DNA of 64,000 nucleotides from Pandoraea eparura (GTDB lineage Bacteria > Pseudomonadota > Gammaproteobacteria > Burkholderiales > Burkholderiaceae), in assembly GCF_902459725.1 (NCBI RefSeq), contig NZ_CABPSH010000013.1:62001-126000 (forward strand). Reading direction: 5' to 3'. The position numbers and the translations under genes were made by a program. Shown here piece after piece: positions 35,444 through 43,906 of this stretch. The notes beneath the pieces are model-generated. The model did no database searches and was not told the origin of the DNA. It saw only the letters and a list, made by a program, of their open reading frames with translations. Positions within the stretch are counted from its first letter, which is position 1, and the number at the start of each line of letters is the position of its first letter.

Positions 35444-37003
35444 TTGACGCCTTTTGTAGAAGCGCTTGCCCGTCACGCACGTGCCACCCCGCAGCGGCTG
35501 GCGCTGCGCTGCGGCGTGGGCGATGAAGCGCAGCAGACCGATTTTGCCGCATTGTGGCGCCGCATCGAGCGCGTGGGCGGGCATCTGCGCGGTACGTGGC
35601 ATATCGCCCCGGGCGAGCGCGTCGCGTGCCTGGGGCTGAACGACGAGCTGCAACTGGCGCTGCTGTTCGCGTGTGCACGCGCCGGGGCCATCTTCTTGCC
35701 GTTGAATTTTCGTCTCGCCGTGCCAGAGCTGGCGACCATCGTGCGTCATGCGGGCGTGCGCGTGCTGTGGTCCGACGCCATGCATCGCGACATGGCCCGC
35801 CAGATTCGCGACGCGCTCGAACCCGCCTCCGGCAACGACAACGACCTGCCCCCGCCGGCCATCGCGTCGATCGAAGGGCTGATCGCGGTGCCGTCGATCA
35901 AGCCGGTCGATTACCCCGACGTCGCGGCCGATGCTCCCGTGTTGCTCGCCTATACGTCGGGCACGACGGGCGAGCCCAAGGGGGCGCTGCACACGCAAGC
36001 CGGATTGCTGGCCAACGCCGAGGCCAGTTGGTGGGCGCACGAGATGCACGCCGATGACCACGTGCTCTCGACGTTGCCGATGTTCCACGTCGGGGGGCTG
36101 TGTATCCAGACGTTACCGGCGCTGTTGCGCGGGGCGAGCGTTACCTTGCATCCCCGCTTCGATCCTGCGGCCTGGCTGGCCGATGTCGAGAAACATCGGC
36201 CGACACTGTCGTTGATGGTGCCCGCGACGATGCGCGCGGTGCAATGCCATGCGCGTTGGCAGACGACCGATCTGTCCTCGTTGCGCGGGGTGATGGCCGG
36301 ATCCAGCGTGGTGCCGATGTCGGCCATCGACGCGTTCCATGCCCGCGGCATCCCGCTCGGGCAGGTTTATGGCGCGACGGAGACCGGCCCGGTGTCGATC
36401 GCGTTGCGCTTCGGCGAGGCGAAGGCGCATCCCGGCGCGGTCGGCCGGGCGTGCCCGGGGGTGGACATCCGCCTGACCGATGCTGCCGGCCAGGACGTGC
36501 CCGCCGGCGACGTCGGCGAGATTCTCGTGCGCGCACCGAATGTGATGCGCGAATACTGGCGCATGCCGAACCACGTCTCGTTCGACGACGGCTGGTTTCA
36601 CTCCGGCGACCTGGCGCGGCGGCGCGAGGACGGCTGCTTCGACGTCGTGGGCCGCAGCAAGGACATGATCATTTCGGGCGGTGAGAACATCTACCCGGCG
36701 GAAATCGAAAACGCGCTGGTCGATTGTCCGGGCGTGCTGGAGGCGGCGGTCGTGGGCGTGCCGGATGAGCGATGGGGCGAGGTGCCCGTTGCCGTCATCG
36801 TGCCCACGCCATCGGCGAGCGCGACGCAACAAGCCGTGCTCGATTTCCTAGGCGCACGCATTGCTCGCTTCAAATTGCCGCGACGGGTCGTCATCGTCGA
36901 TGCACTGCCCAAGAGCGCCCTTGGGAAAGTGCAGAAGCCAATTCTCATAGGCTGGTTATCGGTCGCCCCCGAATCTGGAAACGCAACGCTAAGTCCGTCA
37001 TAA
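35444..37003 (+). CDS. Acyl/aryl-CoA ligase (AMP-forming)
   Basis: 519 residues from a TTG start at 35444 with GGAGA 5 nt upstream. The ANL signatures are present: P-loop AYTSGTTGEPKGALHT, YGATETGPVS, GWFHSGDLARRREDGCF and SKDMIISGGENIYPAEIE, with the catalytic Lys in PKSALGKVQKP. It activates a carboxylate as CoA thioester via an acyl-adenylate. Substrate cannot be read; an aromatic or N-heteroaromatic acid would suit the NicX-like neighbour. Confidence 0.9.
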   Translation: MTPFVEALARHARATPQRLALRCGVGDEAQQTDFAALWRRIERVGGHLRGTWHIAPGERVACLGLNDELQLALLFACARAGAIFLPLNFRLAVPELATIVRHAGVRVLWSDAMHRDMARQIRDALEPASGNDNDLPPPAIASIEGLIAVPSIKPVDYPDVAADAPVLLAYTSGTTGEPKGALHTQAGLLANAEASWWAHEMHADDHVLSTLPMFHVGGLCIQTLPALLRGASVTLHPRFDPAAWLADVEKHRPTLSLMVPATMRAVQCHARWQTTDLSSLRGVMAGSSVVPMSAIDAFHARGIPLGQVYGATETGPVSIALRFGEAKAHPGAVGRACPGVDIRLTDAAGQDVPAGDVGEILVRAPNVMREYWRMPNHVSFDDGWFHSGDLARRREDGCFDVVGRSKDMIISGGENIYPAEIENALVDCPGVLEAAVVGVPDERWGEVPVAVIVPTPSASATQQAVLDFLGARIARFKLPRRVVIVDALPKSALGKVQKPILIGWLSVAPESGNATLSPS

Positions 37004-37032
37004 AGCGCGTCACCCGATTTTCATGAAATAAG

Positions 37033-37071
37033 CGCCGAATCCCTTTTCAAATAAGGGGTTCGGCGTTTTTT
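37033..37071 (+). terminator. Rho-independent terminator of the nicX-like cluster
   Basis: A 13-bp stem (37033-37045 with 37053-37065, 12 of 13 paired) and a 7-nt loop are followed by TTTTTT. It closes the operon that ends with the CoA ligase. Confidence 0.9.
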
Positions 37072-37139
37072 CATGGATCAACGCCATCGTGCTTAAGGGA
37101 AAATACCTATGCGTGACGCCTCAGTTTGTTACCATCCGA

Positions 37140-37168
37140 TGGGAATTCAATTTTTTACTTTGGGAATT
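37140..37168. promoter_or_regulatory. Direct repeats upstream of the IclR-headed operon
   Basis: TGGGAATT occurs at 37140-37147 and 37161-37168, 21 bp (two helical turns) apart, 80-105 bp upstream of the IclR gene. A candidate autoregulatory site only. Confidence 0.4.
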
Positions 37169-37245
37169 GCGTCGCAAGATAGCGCCCATGTCGTCATCAA
37201 CGGGGCTGCCCGCTGATTTTTTTGCTTTCTTTGGTTTTGAAGACG

Positions 37246-37992
37246 ATGGACACCACCGAAGCGCAATCGGTCTCAGAACGCGTGTTGCAAGTCCTTGTGA
37301 CTGTCGCACGCCATGGACGGCCGATCGCCGCGCGCGAAATTGCCGCGCAAACGAGCCTGCCGCTTTCCACGGTTTACCGCCACCTCGTGCCACTCAAGAA
37401 GTGGGGCCTGGTGCAGGAGCACGCCCACGAGGCGCTCTACGAACCGGGACCGGTCGGCGTGCAATTGGCGTGGGGGTTCGACCACAACTCGCATCTTGTC
37501 ACCCAGGCACGCGAAGAAATCGAAGCCCTCGTGCAGCGTACCGGCGAGACCGTCGGTCTGCTGGTGGCCGCGAACGGCCAGGTCGTTTGTCTTGACATGC
37601 ACGAGAGCGAGCAATCGCTGCGCTGCTCGTTTGCGAAGGGGCGTGCGCACCCGCTGGTGCATGGCGCTTCCGCCAAGGCATTGCTCTCGTTCCTGCCGCA
37701 AGCCACCCGCGAGAGCCTGATCGCGCGACAACTGGCGGGCCAGCCGGTGGCGCAGGAGCGTCTGGTTGCGCAGGTCGAAGAGATTCGTCAGCAGCGGTAT
37801 GCGGTGTCCGAAAGCGAAGTCGACTTCGGCGTCTGGGGCGTATCGGCCCCGGTGTTCGCCGCCAAGGAGCGTCTGGAAGGCACCATCACCCTGATGGCGC
37901 CGGCCGTGCGTGTGGCGCAGCGCCACGATGAGCTGATCCGCCTCACGTTGGCGGCAGCCGAGCGTATTTCGAATCGATTGCAATACTTTTAA
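37246..37992 (+). CDS. IclR-family transcriptional regulator
   Basis: 248 residues from ATG 37246 (MDTTEAQSVSERVLQVL); 37222 is also in frame. The winged helix has RPIAAREIAAQTSLPLSTVYRHLVPLKKWGLVQ. The effector domain has GETVGLLVAANGQVVCLDMHES and PLVHGASAKALLSFLP. It is 37 bp upstream of an amino-acid ABC transporter operon on the same strand and probably regulates it and itself. Confidence 0.92.
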   Translation: MDTTEAQSVSERVLQVLVTVARHGRPIAAREIAAQTSLPLSTVYRHLVPLKKWGLVQEHAHEALYEPGPVGVQLAWGFDHNSHLVTQAREEIEALVQRTGETVGLLVAANGQVVCLDMHESEQSLRCSFAKGRAHPLVHGASAKALLSFLPQATRESLIARQLAGQPVAQERLVAQVEEIRQQRYAVSESEVDFGVWGVSAPVFAAKERLEGTITLMAPAVRVAQRHDELIRLTLAAAERISNRLQYF

Positions 37993-38029
37993 CCGGTTAT
38001 CCGACCGAGACTACACGAAGGAGTCCCAG

Positions 38030-38767
38030 ATGAAATTGCGTCACATCCTGTTCACGATGGCGCTGGCCATCACCTGCTCGAGCAAGGTCTTTGCGGCCGA
38101 CGACGTGCTGCGTGTCGCCACCGATGCGACCTTCCCGCCGTTCGAATACGTGGAAAACGGCAAACGCACCGGTTTCGACGTCGAGATGATCGAAGCCCTC
38201 GGCAAGGTCATGGGCAAGAAGATCGAATGGACGGACATCGACTTCAAGGGCCTGATTCCGGCCGTGCTGTCCAAGCGTGCCGACGTGGCCGCCTCGGCGA
38301 TCTACATCACCGACGAGCGTCTGAAGGTCGTGAACTTCACGCATCCGTACTACACCGGCGGCCTGGCGATCCTGGTCAAGACTGACAACACGGCCATCAA
38401 GGAACCGGCCGATCTGAACGGCAAGAAGGTGTCGGTCCAGGTGGGCACGAAGTCGGTGCAGTTCCTGAAGGACAGCTACCCGAAGGTCGAGCGCGTGGAA
38501 GTCGAGAAGAACGACCAGATGTTCGAACTCGTGAAGATCGGTCGTGCCGACGCCGCCGTGACCGGCAAGCCGGCGGCGCTGCTGTACGCCAAGGCCAACC
38601 CGGTGGTGAAGGTGCTCGACAAGACGCTGACTGTCGAGCGTTATGGCTTCGCTGTGCGCAAGGGCGACACCGAGCTGACCAACGAGATGAACAAGGCGCT
38701 CGAGAAGTTGCGTGCCGACGGCACCTACGCCGCGCTGGTCGCCAAGTACTTCGGTACGTCGAAGTAA
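38030..38767 (+). CDS. Polar amino-acid ABC transporter, substrate-binding protein
   Basis: 245 residues with a signal peptide ending SSKVFAA. The SBP-bac-3 fold shows DVLRVATDATFPPFEYVENGKRTGFDVEMIEALGKVMGKKIEWTDIDFKGLIPAVLSKRADV, the HisJ/GlnH ligand-site pattern. It binds a polar amino acid in the periplasm. Position before a formimidoylglutamase gene hints at histidine or a related compound. Confidence 0.93.
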   Translation: MKLRHILFTMALAITCSSKVFAADDVLRVATDATFPPFEYVENGKRTGFDVEMIEALGKVMGKKIEWTDIDFKGLIPAVLSKRADVAASAIYITDERLKVVNFTHPYYTGGLAILVKTDNTAIKEPADLNGKKVSVQVGTKSVQFLKDSYPKVERVEVEKNDQMFELVKIGRADAAVTGKPAALLYAKANPVVKVLDKTLTVERYGFAVRKGDTELTNEMNKALEKLRADGTYAALVAKYFGTSK

Positions 38768-38869
38768 TTCATTCACAAACGCAATACCGCGCGGGTCGAC
38801 CGTCGCCCCCGAGTGGGGCAGCGGCGCCCGCCGACGCAATAACGCCGTAGAACTACTGACGGAGTACGC

Positions 38870-39538
38870 ATGGAACTCGATTTTTCGCCGGTGTGGGCCA
38901 ACTGGCAGGACCTCGCGCGGGGCGCGCTCGTTACCGTCGAGGTAACGGCCTGCGCACTGGCGCTGGGCTGCGTGTTGGGTTTGCTGATCGGCATGGGTCG
39001 CCTGAACCCGGCGTATCGCATTCGCTACAGCATTTGTACCGCCTACGTCACATTCATTCGCGGTACGCCGCTGTTGGTGCAACTCTTCATCCTGTTCTTC
39101 GGCTTGCCGCAGTTCAACATTCTGCTGCCGGCATTTCTGTGCGGTGTGCTGGGCCTGGGCATCTATAGCGGCGCCTATGTCTCGGAAATCGTGCGCGGTG
39201 CCATCCAGTCGATCGAGCGCGGTCAGATGGAAGCCGCCCGCTCGCTCGGTATGCCTTACGGCATGGCGATGCGCACCGTGATTCTGCCGCAGGCGATCGT
39301 GCGCATGATCCCGCCGCTGGGCAACGAATTCATTGCGCTGATCAAGAACTCCGCGCTCGTGTCGCTGCTCACGATTCATGACGTGATGCACGAAGGCCAG
39401 AAGATCATCAGCGTGTCGTACCGCTCGCTCGAGGTGTATCTGGCGATCGCATTTGTTTATCTGATTCTGACAGGCTCCACCACGCTGCTGCTGCAGCGCG
39501 CCGAAAAGTCCCTGCGTGCCGGAGGTGCCGTGCAATGA
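38870..39538 (+). CDS. Polar amino-acid ABC transporter, permease
   Basis: 222 residues, HisM/GlnP family. About five helices; the N-terminal [49 protein letters not shown] and the EAA coupling loop [25 protein letters not shown] are all present. Probably a homodimer since only one permease gene exists. It overlaps the ATPase gene by 4 bp. Confidence 0.95.
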   Translation: MELDFSPVWANWQDLARGALVTVEVTACALALGCVLGLLIGMGRLNPAYRIRYSICTAYVTFIRGTPLLVQLFILFFGLPQFNILLPAFLCGVLGLGIYSGAYVSEIVRGAIQSIERGQMEAARSLGMPYGMAMRTVILPQAIVRMIPPLGNEFIALIKNSALVSLLTIHDVMHEGQKIISVSYRSLEVYLAIAFVYLILTGSTTLLLQRAEKSLRAGGAVQ

Positions 39539-40311
39539 GCGAAGTGAAGAAGGAATTCGGCGCGCCGATTCTCAAGATCGAAGGACTCGGCAAGGCGTAC
39601 GGCAGTCTGCAGGTGCTCAAGGGCATCGATTTCGAAGTTGATGCGCGTCAGGTGGTGGTCGTCATTGGCCCGAGCGGTTCGGGCAAGAGTACGTTCCTGC
39701 GCTGCTGCAACGGGCTGGAGACGGCCGAGCAGGGCACCATCGAGATCGTCGGCCAAAAGCTCGTCGATCACGGCAAGATGATGGGCGAGAACGCGCTCAA
39801 TCATCTGCGCACCGAGGTGGGCATGGTGTTCCAGTCGTTCAACCTGTTCCCGCATTTGACGGTGCTCGAGAACGTCACGCTCGCGCCGCGCAAGCTGCGC
39901 GGCATGAAGAGCGCCGAGGCTGAGACGCTGGCGCGCGAACTGCTCGCCAAGGTGGGACTGGCCGCGAAGGCGGACGTCTTTCCGGGCACGCTCTCGGGCG
40001 GTCAGAAGCAGCGCGTGGCGATCGCCCGCGCGCTGGCCATGCAACCGCAGGTCATGTTGTTCGACGAGCCGACGTCAGCGCTCGATCCGGAACTGGTGGG
40101 CGAAGTGCTGCAAGTGATGAAGGCGCTGGCGAACGATGGCATGACGATGCTCGTCGTCACGCACGAGATGGGGTTCGCCCGCGAAGTGGCGGATGTGGTG
40201 GTGGTGATGGACCAGGGCCGGATCATCGAAGCCGGGTCGCCCGAGCAGATTTTCACCGCGCCGCGCGAAGCGCGTACGCGAGAGTTTCTGCAAGCGGTCA
40301 TTGCACGGTAA
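39535..40311 (+). CDS. Polar amino-acid ABC transporter, ATPase
   Basis: 258 residues, HisP/GlnQ family. Walker [20 protein letters not shown]-loop [19 protein letters not shown], signature [15 protein letters not shown], Walker [21 protein letters not shown]. It powers the transporter and overlaps the permease gene (ATGA). Confidence 0.97.
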   Translation: MSEVKKEFGAPILKIEGLGKAYGSLQVLKGIDFEVDARQVVVVIGPSGSGKSTFLRCCNGLETAEQGTIEIVGQKLVDHGKMMGENALNHLRTEVGMVFQSFNLFPHLTVLENVTLAPRKLRGMKSAEAETLARELLAKVGLAAKADVFPGTLSGGQKQRVAIARALAMQPQVMLFDEPTSALDPELVGEVLQVMKALANDGMTMLVVTHEMGFAREVADVVVVMDQGRIIEAGSPEQIFTAPREARTREFLQAVIAR

Positions 40312-40325
40312 GGCAGGCAAAACGT

Positions 40326-41273
40326 ATGACAATCGATCGAACGGCCTGGCAAGGCCGTGTGGATACCGGCGAGGCCGGCCATACTCTGCGTCTGCATCAG
40401 GTGCTGCGCGACTACGACGCGTCGCAGGTCGCCGGTGGCGCTGTCGTGCTCGGGTTTTGCAGCGACGAAGGCGTGCGCCGCAACCATGGGCGCGAGGGGG
40501 CGGTCGCCGGCCCGGACATGCTGCGTCGCGCCCTGGCAAGCCTGCCCGTGCACGGCACGCCCGCCGTGTTCGAGGGCGGCAACATCGTGTGTGCCGACGG
40601 CCGGCTTGAAGCAGCGCAGGCCGCGCTCGGCCATCGCGTGGCCGAGGTGCTGGCCGCGGGGGCGCGTCCGGTGGTGCTTGGCGGCGGACACGAGATCGCC
40701 TACGGCACGTTCCTCGGCGTGGCCGAGCATTTCGGCGACCGTCTGCGCGACGAGCCGATCCTCATCCTCAACTTCGACGCGCACTTCGATTTGCGCGCCC
40801 AGCCGAGCGCCAGTTCGGGCACGCCGTTCTGGCAGATCTCGCAGTGGCTCGCGGGCCGTCAGGCGCCGTTCCACTATGCGTGTCTCGGTGTGAGCCGTTA
40901 CAGCAATACGGATGCGCTGTTCGAGCGGGCGGCGGCGTTGCAGGTGGACTATTGGCTCGACGACGCCATGCTGGCCCATCGTCTGCCGGACATGTGCGAG
41001 CGACTCGAGGCAATGCTCGACCCCGTGAGTCACGTGTACCTGACCATCGACATGGACGTGTTGCCGGGCGAGAAGGCGCCAGGGGTATCGGCGCCGGCGG
41101 CGCATGGCGTGGCGCTCGAAGTGGTCGAGGCACTCATCGGTGTGGTGCGTCGCTCGGGCAAGCTGCGCGTGGCGGATATCGCGGAATACAACCCGACGTA
41201 CGACCGCGACGGTCTCACGGCACGCGTCGGCGCGCGTCTGCTGCATCCGCTCATCACGCAATTCGAGGGCTAG
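40326..41273 (+). CDS. hutG: Formimidoylglutamase (arginase superfamily)
   Basis: 315 residues. Ureohydrolase metal motifs GGGHE, NFDAHFDLR and DMDVLP are visible, with the HutG-type SSGTPFWQI after the second. It hydrolyses N-formimidoyl-L-glutamate to glutamate and formamide, the last step of one histidine-degradation route. It sits 14 bp after the ATPase gene, away from any other hut gene in this window. A guanidino-acid hydrolase of the same superfamily is the alternative. Confidence 0.85.
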   Translation: MTIDRTAWQGRVDTGEAGHTLRLHQVLRDYDASQVAGGAVVLGFCSDEGVRRNHGREGAVAGPDMLRRALASLPVHGTPAVFEGGNIVCADGRLEAAQAALGHRVAEVLAAGARPVVLGGGHEIAYGTFLGVAEHFGDRLRDEPILILNFDAHFDLRAQPSASSGTPFWQISQWLAGRQAPFHYACLGVSRYSNTDALFERAAALQVDYWLDDAMLAHRLPDMCERLEAMLDPVSHVYLTIDMDVLPGEKAPGVSAPAAHGVALEVVEALIGVVRRSGKLRVADIAEYNPTYDRDGLTARVGARLLHPLITQFEG

Positions 41274-41351
41274 GGTGTTGGACGTGCACGGGCGTGAGAT
41301 GCGTGGCGCATAGGGTTATTTGCGCCGTTCACTGGACTTCTGCGCGACAAT

Positions 41352-41388
41352 AGGGCGGGCGATCTGCACATGGATCGCCCGCCCTTTT
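41352..41388 (+). terminator. Rho-independent terminator of the ABC-hutG operon
   Basis: A perfect 13-bp stem (41352-41364 and 41373-41385) with an 8-nt loop is followed by TTTT. Confidence 0.93.
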
Positions 41389-41431
41389 GGTTTGGTGCGC
41401 CGCCGCAATATCATAGTCGACAAGCGAGGTC

Positions 41432-42007
41432 ATGATGACAGAGCAGACGAACTCCCTGAGCAATACCCATATGGCAGTTGCCACGCTGGCCGGTGGTTGT
41501 TTCTGGTGCCTCGAGGCCTGCTATCAGCAGCTCGACGGCGTCAAGTCCGTGGTCTCGGGCTATGAAGGCGGTCATGTCGAGAACCCGACCTACGAGCAGG
41601 TTTGCGACGGCGACACCGGTCACGCGGAAGTGGTGCGGCTGACTTACGATCCGGACGTGGTTACCTTCGAGGAATTGCTGATCGTGTTCTTCCAGATCCA
41701 CGATCCGACGACCCTCAATCGTCAGGGCAACGACATCGGCACCCAGTACCGCTCGGCCATCTTCTATCACGACGACGCGCAGAAAGCGGCGGCAGACCAT
41801 CTCATTGCCGAATTGATGGCCGAGATGACCTATCAGCACCCGATCGTCACGCAAGTGGTGCCCGCGCAGACGTTCTGGCCCGCCGAGGCCTATCACCAGA
41901 ACTACTTCCGCCAGCATCCCGATCAGGGCTACTGCGCGTATGTCGTCGCACCGAAGCTCAAGAAATTCCGTGAGAAGTTTGCCCGTCGCCTCAAGTCGGC
42001 TGCATAA
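41432..42007 (+). CDS. msrA: Peptide methionine sulfoxide reductase A
   Basis: 191 residues (ATG 41432 or 41435). Active-site motif GGCFWCLEA, then SGYEGGHVENPTYEQVCDGDTGHAEVV and IGTQYRSAIF, all typical of MsrA. A C-terminal Cys lies in DQGYCAYVV and can act as resolving residue. It reduces methionine-S-sulfoxide using thioredoxin. Confidence 0.97.
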   Translation: MMTEQTNSLSNTHMAVATLAGGCFWCLEACYQQLDGVKSVVSGYEGGHVENPTYEQVCDGDTGHAEVVRLTYDPDVVTFEELLIVFFQIHDPTTLNRQGNDIGTQYRSAIFYHDDAQKAAADHLIAELMAEMTYQHPIVTQVVPAQTFWPAEAYHQNYFRQHPDQGYCAYVVAPKLKKFREKFARRLKSAA

Positions 42008-42096
42008 CCGCGCCAACCCTCCGCCGCCGCCCCTTTGCAGACATATCGCTGGCGTGTGAAGGCTCGGGGCGGTGGCGCGGTAGGGCCGCCCCGATG

Positions 42097-42921
42097 TCAC
42101 AGAATCGCGCACACGCTGTTTTGCATCAGGTCGAGCGGATCGTGACGGGTGTGGCGATCCTCGACTGAGCGAGGTGAGCGGCCCAGATCGGTGCGTTGGT
42201 GGCATCGCGCCACCTGCGAGGTGAAATCACACAGGGTCGTATCGTCCTGGATCGCCAGTGCGTATCCATCGGGCGGCAATGTGGTGTGCCCGCGCATCCC
42301 CGCTGCGCGGTAATGAAAGGCAAGAATCGCCGAGTGATCCTTCCGGATAAGCGAGGCGTGAGGATTGCCTTCATGGAGAAACGCCAGTTCACGCTCGCCG
42401 GCGAACAGGAATGCCGCCTCTTGCGCGATGTCGAGTTCGGGGAACGTGAACCGGCCGATATCGATACTGTGGGCCCCAACGTCATAGGTCAATGCGCTCA
42501 GCGTGCCGGGCAAATAAGCCGGATCGTCCCGCAGTAGCGACGGCAGCCCCAATGCTTTGATTCGCGCGTCGACCGAGACGCTGGCGCCGTCAGGGTGAAG
42601 CGTCAGCAAGTCGCCGAGCGTCTTGCGAAGTTCGGCATTGGTGGGGTATTGAGGTGCTCCACACTCGCCAAGCGGTGTGACGAGTTCCGCGAGCACGTTG
42701 TCGAAGTAATCGTTTGCGGGAATCGTGCGGCACGTGACGGCCGCCCCAGGCAAGTGAGCGTTGGATCGCTTCGCAGCTTGCGACGCAGGTTTCCACGCGT
42801 GAGTCTGATTCTCGATCTTTTCGATATCGATGGCGATTTCGTGGCGATTCGCGTGAGCGTCAATCGCATACGAAGCCGGGTTGGATTGCGCGTAAGGAAT
42901 AGCCAAGGCGAGGAACGGCAT
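42097..42921 (-). CDS. Hypothetical protein
   Basis: 274 residues from ATG 42921 (GGGAG 9 nt upstream); ATG 42996 is also in frame without a good site. No family recognised. The start MPFLALAIPYAQSNPASYAIDAHANRHEI is mildly hydrophobic but not a clear signal. The centre and C-terminus carry DGASVSVDARIKALGLPSLLRDDP and HEGNPHASLIRKDHSAILAFHY. It lies 95-odd bp downstream of another unknown gene on the same strand, probably co-transcribed. Base composition is slightly less GC-rich than its neighbours, which hints at acquisition. Confidence 0.65.
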   Translation of the reverse strand: MPFLALAIPYAQSNPASYAIDAHANRHEIAIDIEKIENQTHAWKPASQAAKRSNAHLPGAAVTCRTIPANDYFDNVLAELVTPLGECGAPQYPTNAELRKTLGDLLTLHPDGASVSVDARIKALGLPSLLRDDPAYLPGTLSALTYDVGAHSIDIGRFTFPELDIAQEAAFLFAGERELAFLHEGNPHASLIRKDHSAILAFHYRAAGMRGHTTLPPDGYALAIQDDTTLCDFTSQVARCHQRTDLGRSPRSVEDRHTRHDPLDLMQNSVCAIL

Positions 42922-43015
42922 GGTCCATGCTCCCTGAAGTGGGTCCTGCGGGGAAAGGGGGGCACTGAGAAAATTCGACGTGTGCGTGACGGTCATCGTC
43001 GCCGTAAGGACTGTG

Positions 43016-43357
43016 TCAACCTACGACACGCACGGACGCACCACTGGCCGCCGCAAACAGGATCAGACATGGCTCTGCGACATGCGCCGCGTGTCCATAG
43101 GCAGCGTCGAGGCTGTCGAAGAAGAACGCTTCTGCCGCGCTCTGCACCTGGTGCGTCACGATTTCGAAGCGATGGTGATCGAAGCGGATGTCGAGATACG
43201 TGAGACTCGTGTGAAACCAAACCACGTAGCCGGCGAATGGCAGTACCGACGGCAACGCCGGAACGAGTCGAGCCGAGCGCGGCTCGCTGTCTGATGCCGT
43301 GGCGGTCTGCGCTTCCTGCCAGCGTCGATAGTCCTCGCGCACAGGTCGGTTTTTCAT
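43016..43357 (-). CDS. Small hypothetical protein
   Basis: 113 residues; a strong AGGAGAG precedes ATG 43357. No known domain. It starts MKNRPVREDYRRWQEAQTA, has a short hydrophobic segment (LPSVLPFAGYVVWFHTSLTYLDI) and ends LILFAAASGASVRVVG. Likely the first gene of a two-gene unit with 42097-42921. Confidence 0.65.
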   Translation of the reverse strand: MKNRPVREDYRRWQEAQTATASDSEPRSARLVPALPSVLPFAGYVVWFHTSLTYLDIRFDHHRFEIVTHQVQSAAEAFFFDSLDAAYGHAAHVAEPCLILFAAASGASVRVVG

Positions 43358-43906
43358 GGTTGTCTCTCCTGAGAAGTGACGACGACGCTCCCTGAAGTGT
43401 CGAGCGATGGTGCGGCCGTTGTTAAGTCACGGTTTTCGCAAATCGCCCGGACCTTGCCGGATTTGCGTCGCGCTGTCGAGGCGCGCGGCGTTCGGCGGCG
43501 CGCTCACGCCTGATGAGTGCTCACACGCTTGCCGGGGCCGGACGCCATTCAAGGCTGGCGATCGGCTTCGATCGATGTCCCGCCAACGAATCGATCATGC
43601 CTGTTGCACTGGCCGACGGGCTGAAGGAGCGTCCGAAAGGGGTATCGGACAATGCCTGGTTCTGGCGATACCGGTGAGACGACGCGCACCGAGGCGACCG
43701 TCGTGGTAGTGAATGTGGCTCGGTCTGCCGTTGAATTTTCTTCGGAGAGGGCCACCGTCGTGGGTTCTGCACAGCCAGATCGCCACCTGCCGGGGCATGG
43801 CGGGCGATAGCGCCCGGAAACCCGTGCCGCGCCTGACAATTCATATGTTCATTAATTTTCACGTAAAATGTCGGCTCCCCTCCATGTCGTCTTCAGGTAG
43901 CCCGCC
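43358..43906. other. 549-bp interval without a supported gene
   Basis: Frames exist on both strands (for example 43521-43862 minus) but have Arg/Pro/Ser-rich shadow composition and poor start signals. An AT-rich stretch at 43837-43870 probably contains the promoter for the downstream transporter. Confidence 0.5.

Noticed and set aside
33227-36088. A 953-codon minus-strand frame opposite the hydrolase, ACAD-like and ligase genes.
   Set aside because: Same shadow composition; the plus-strand genes have complete motifs, ribosome sites and tight spacing.
43521-43862. Minus-strand gene in the gap before the DHA2 transporter.
   Set aside because: Competing frames on both strands overlap it, there is no clear start signal and the composition is shadow-like.
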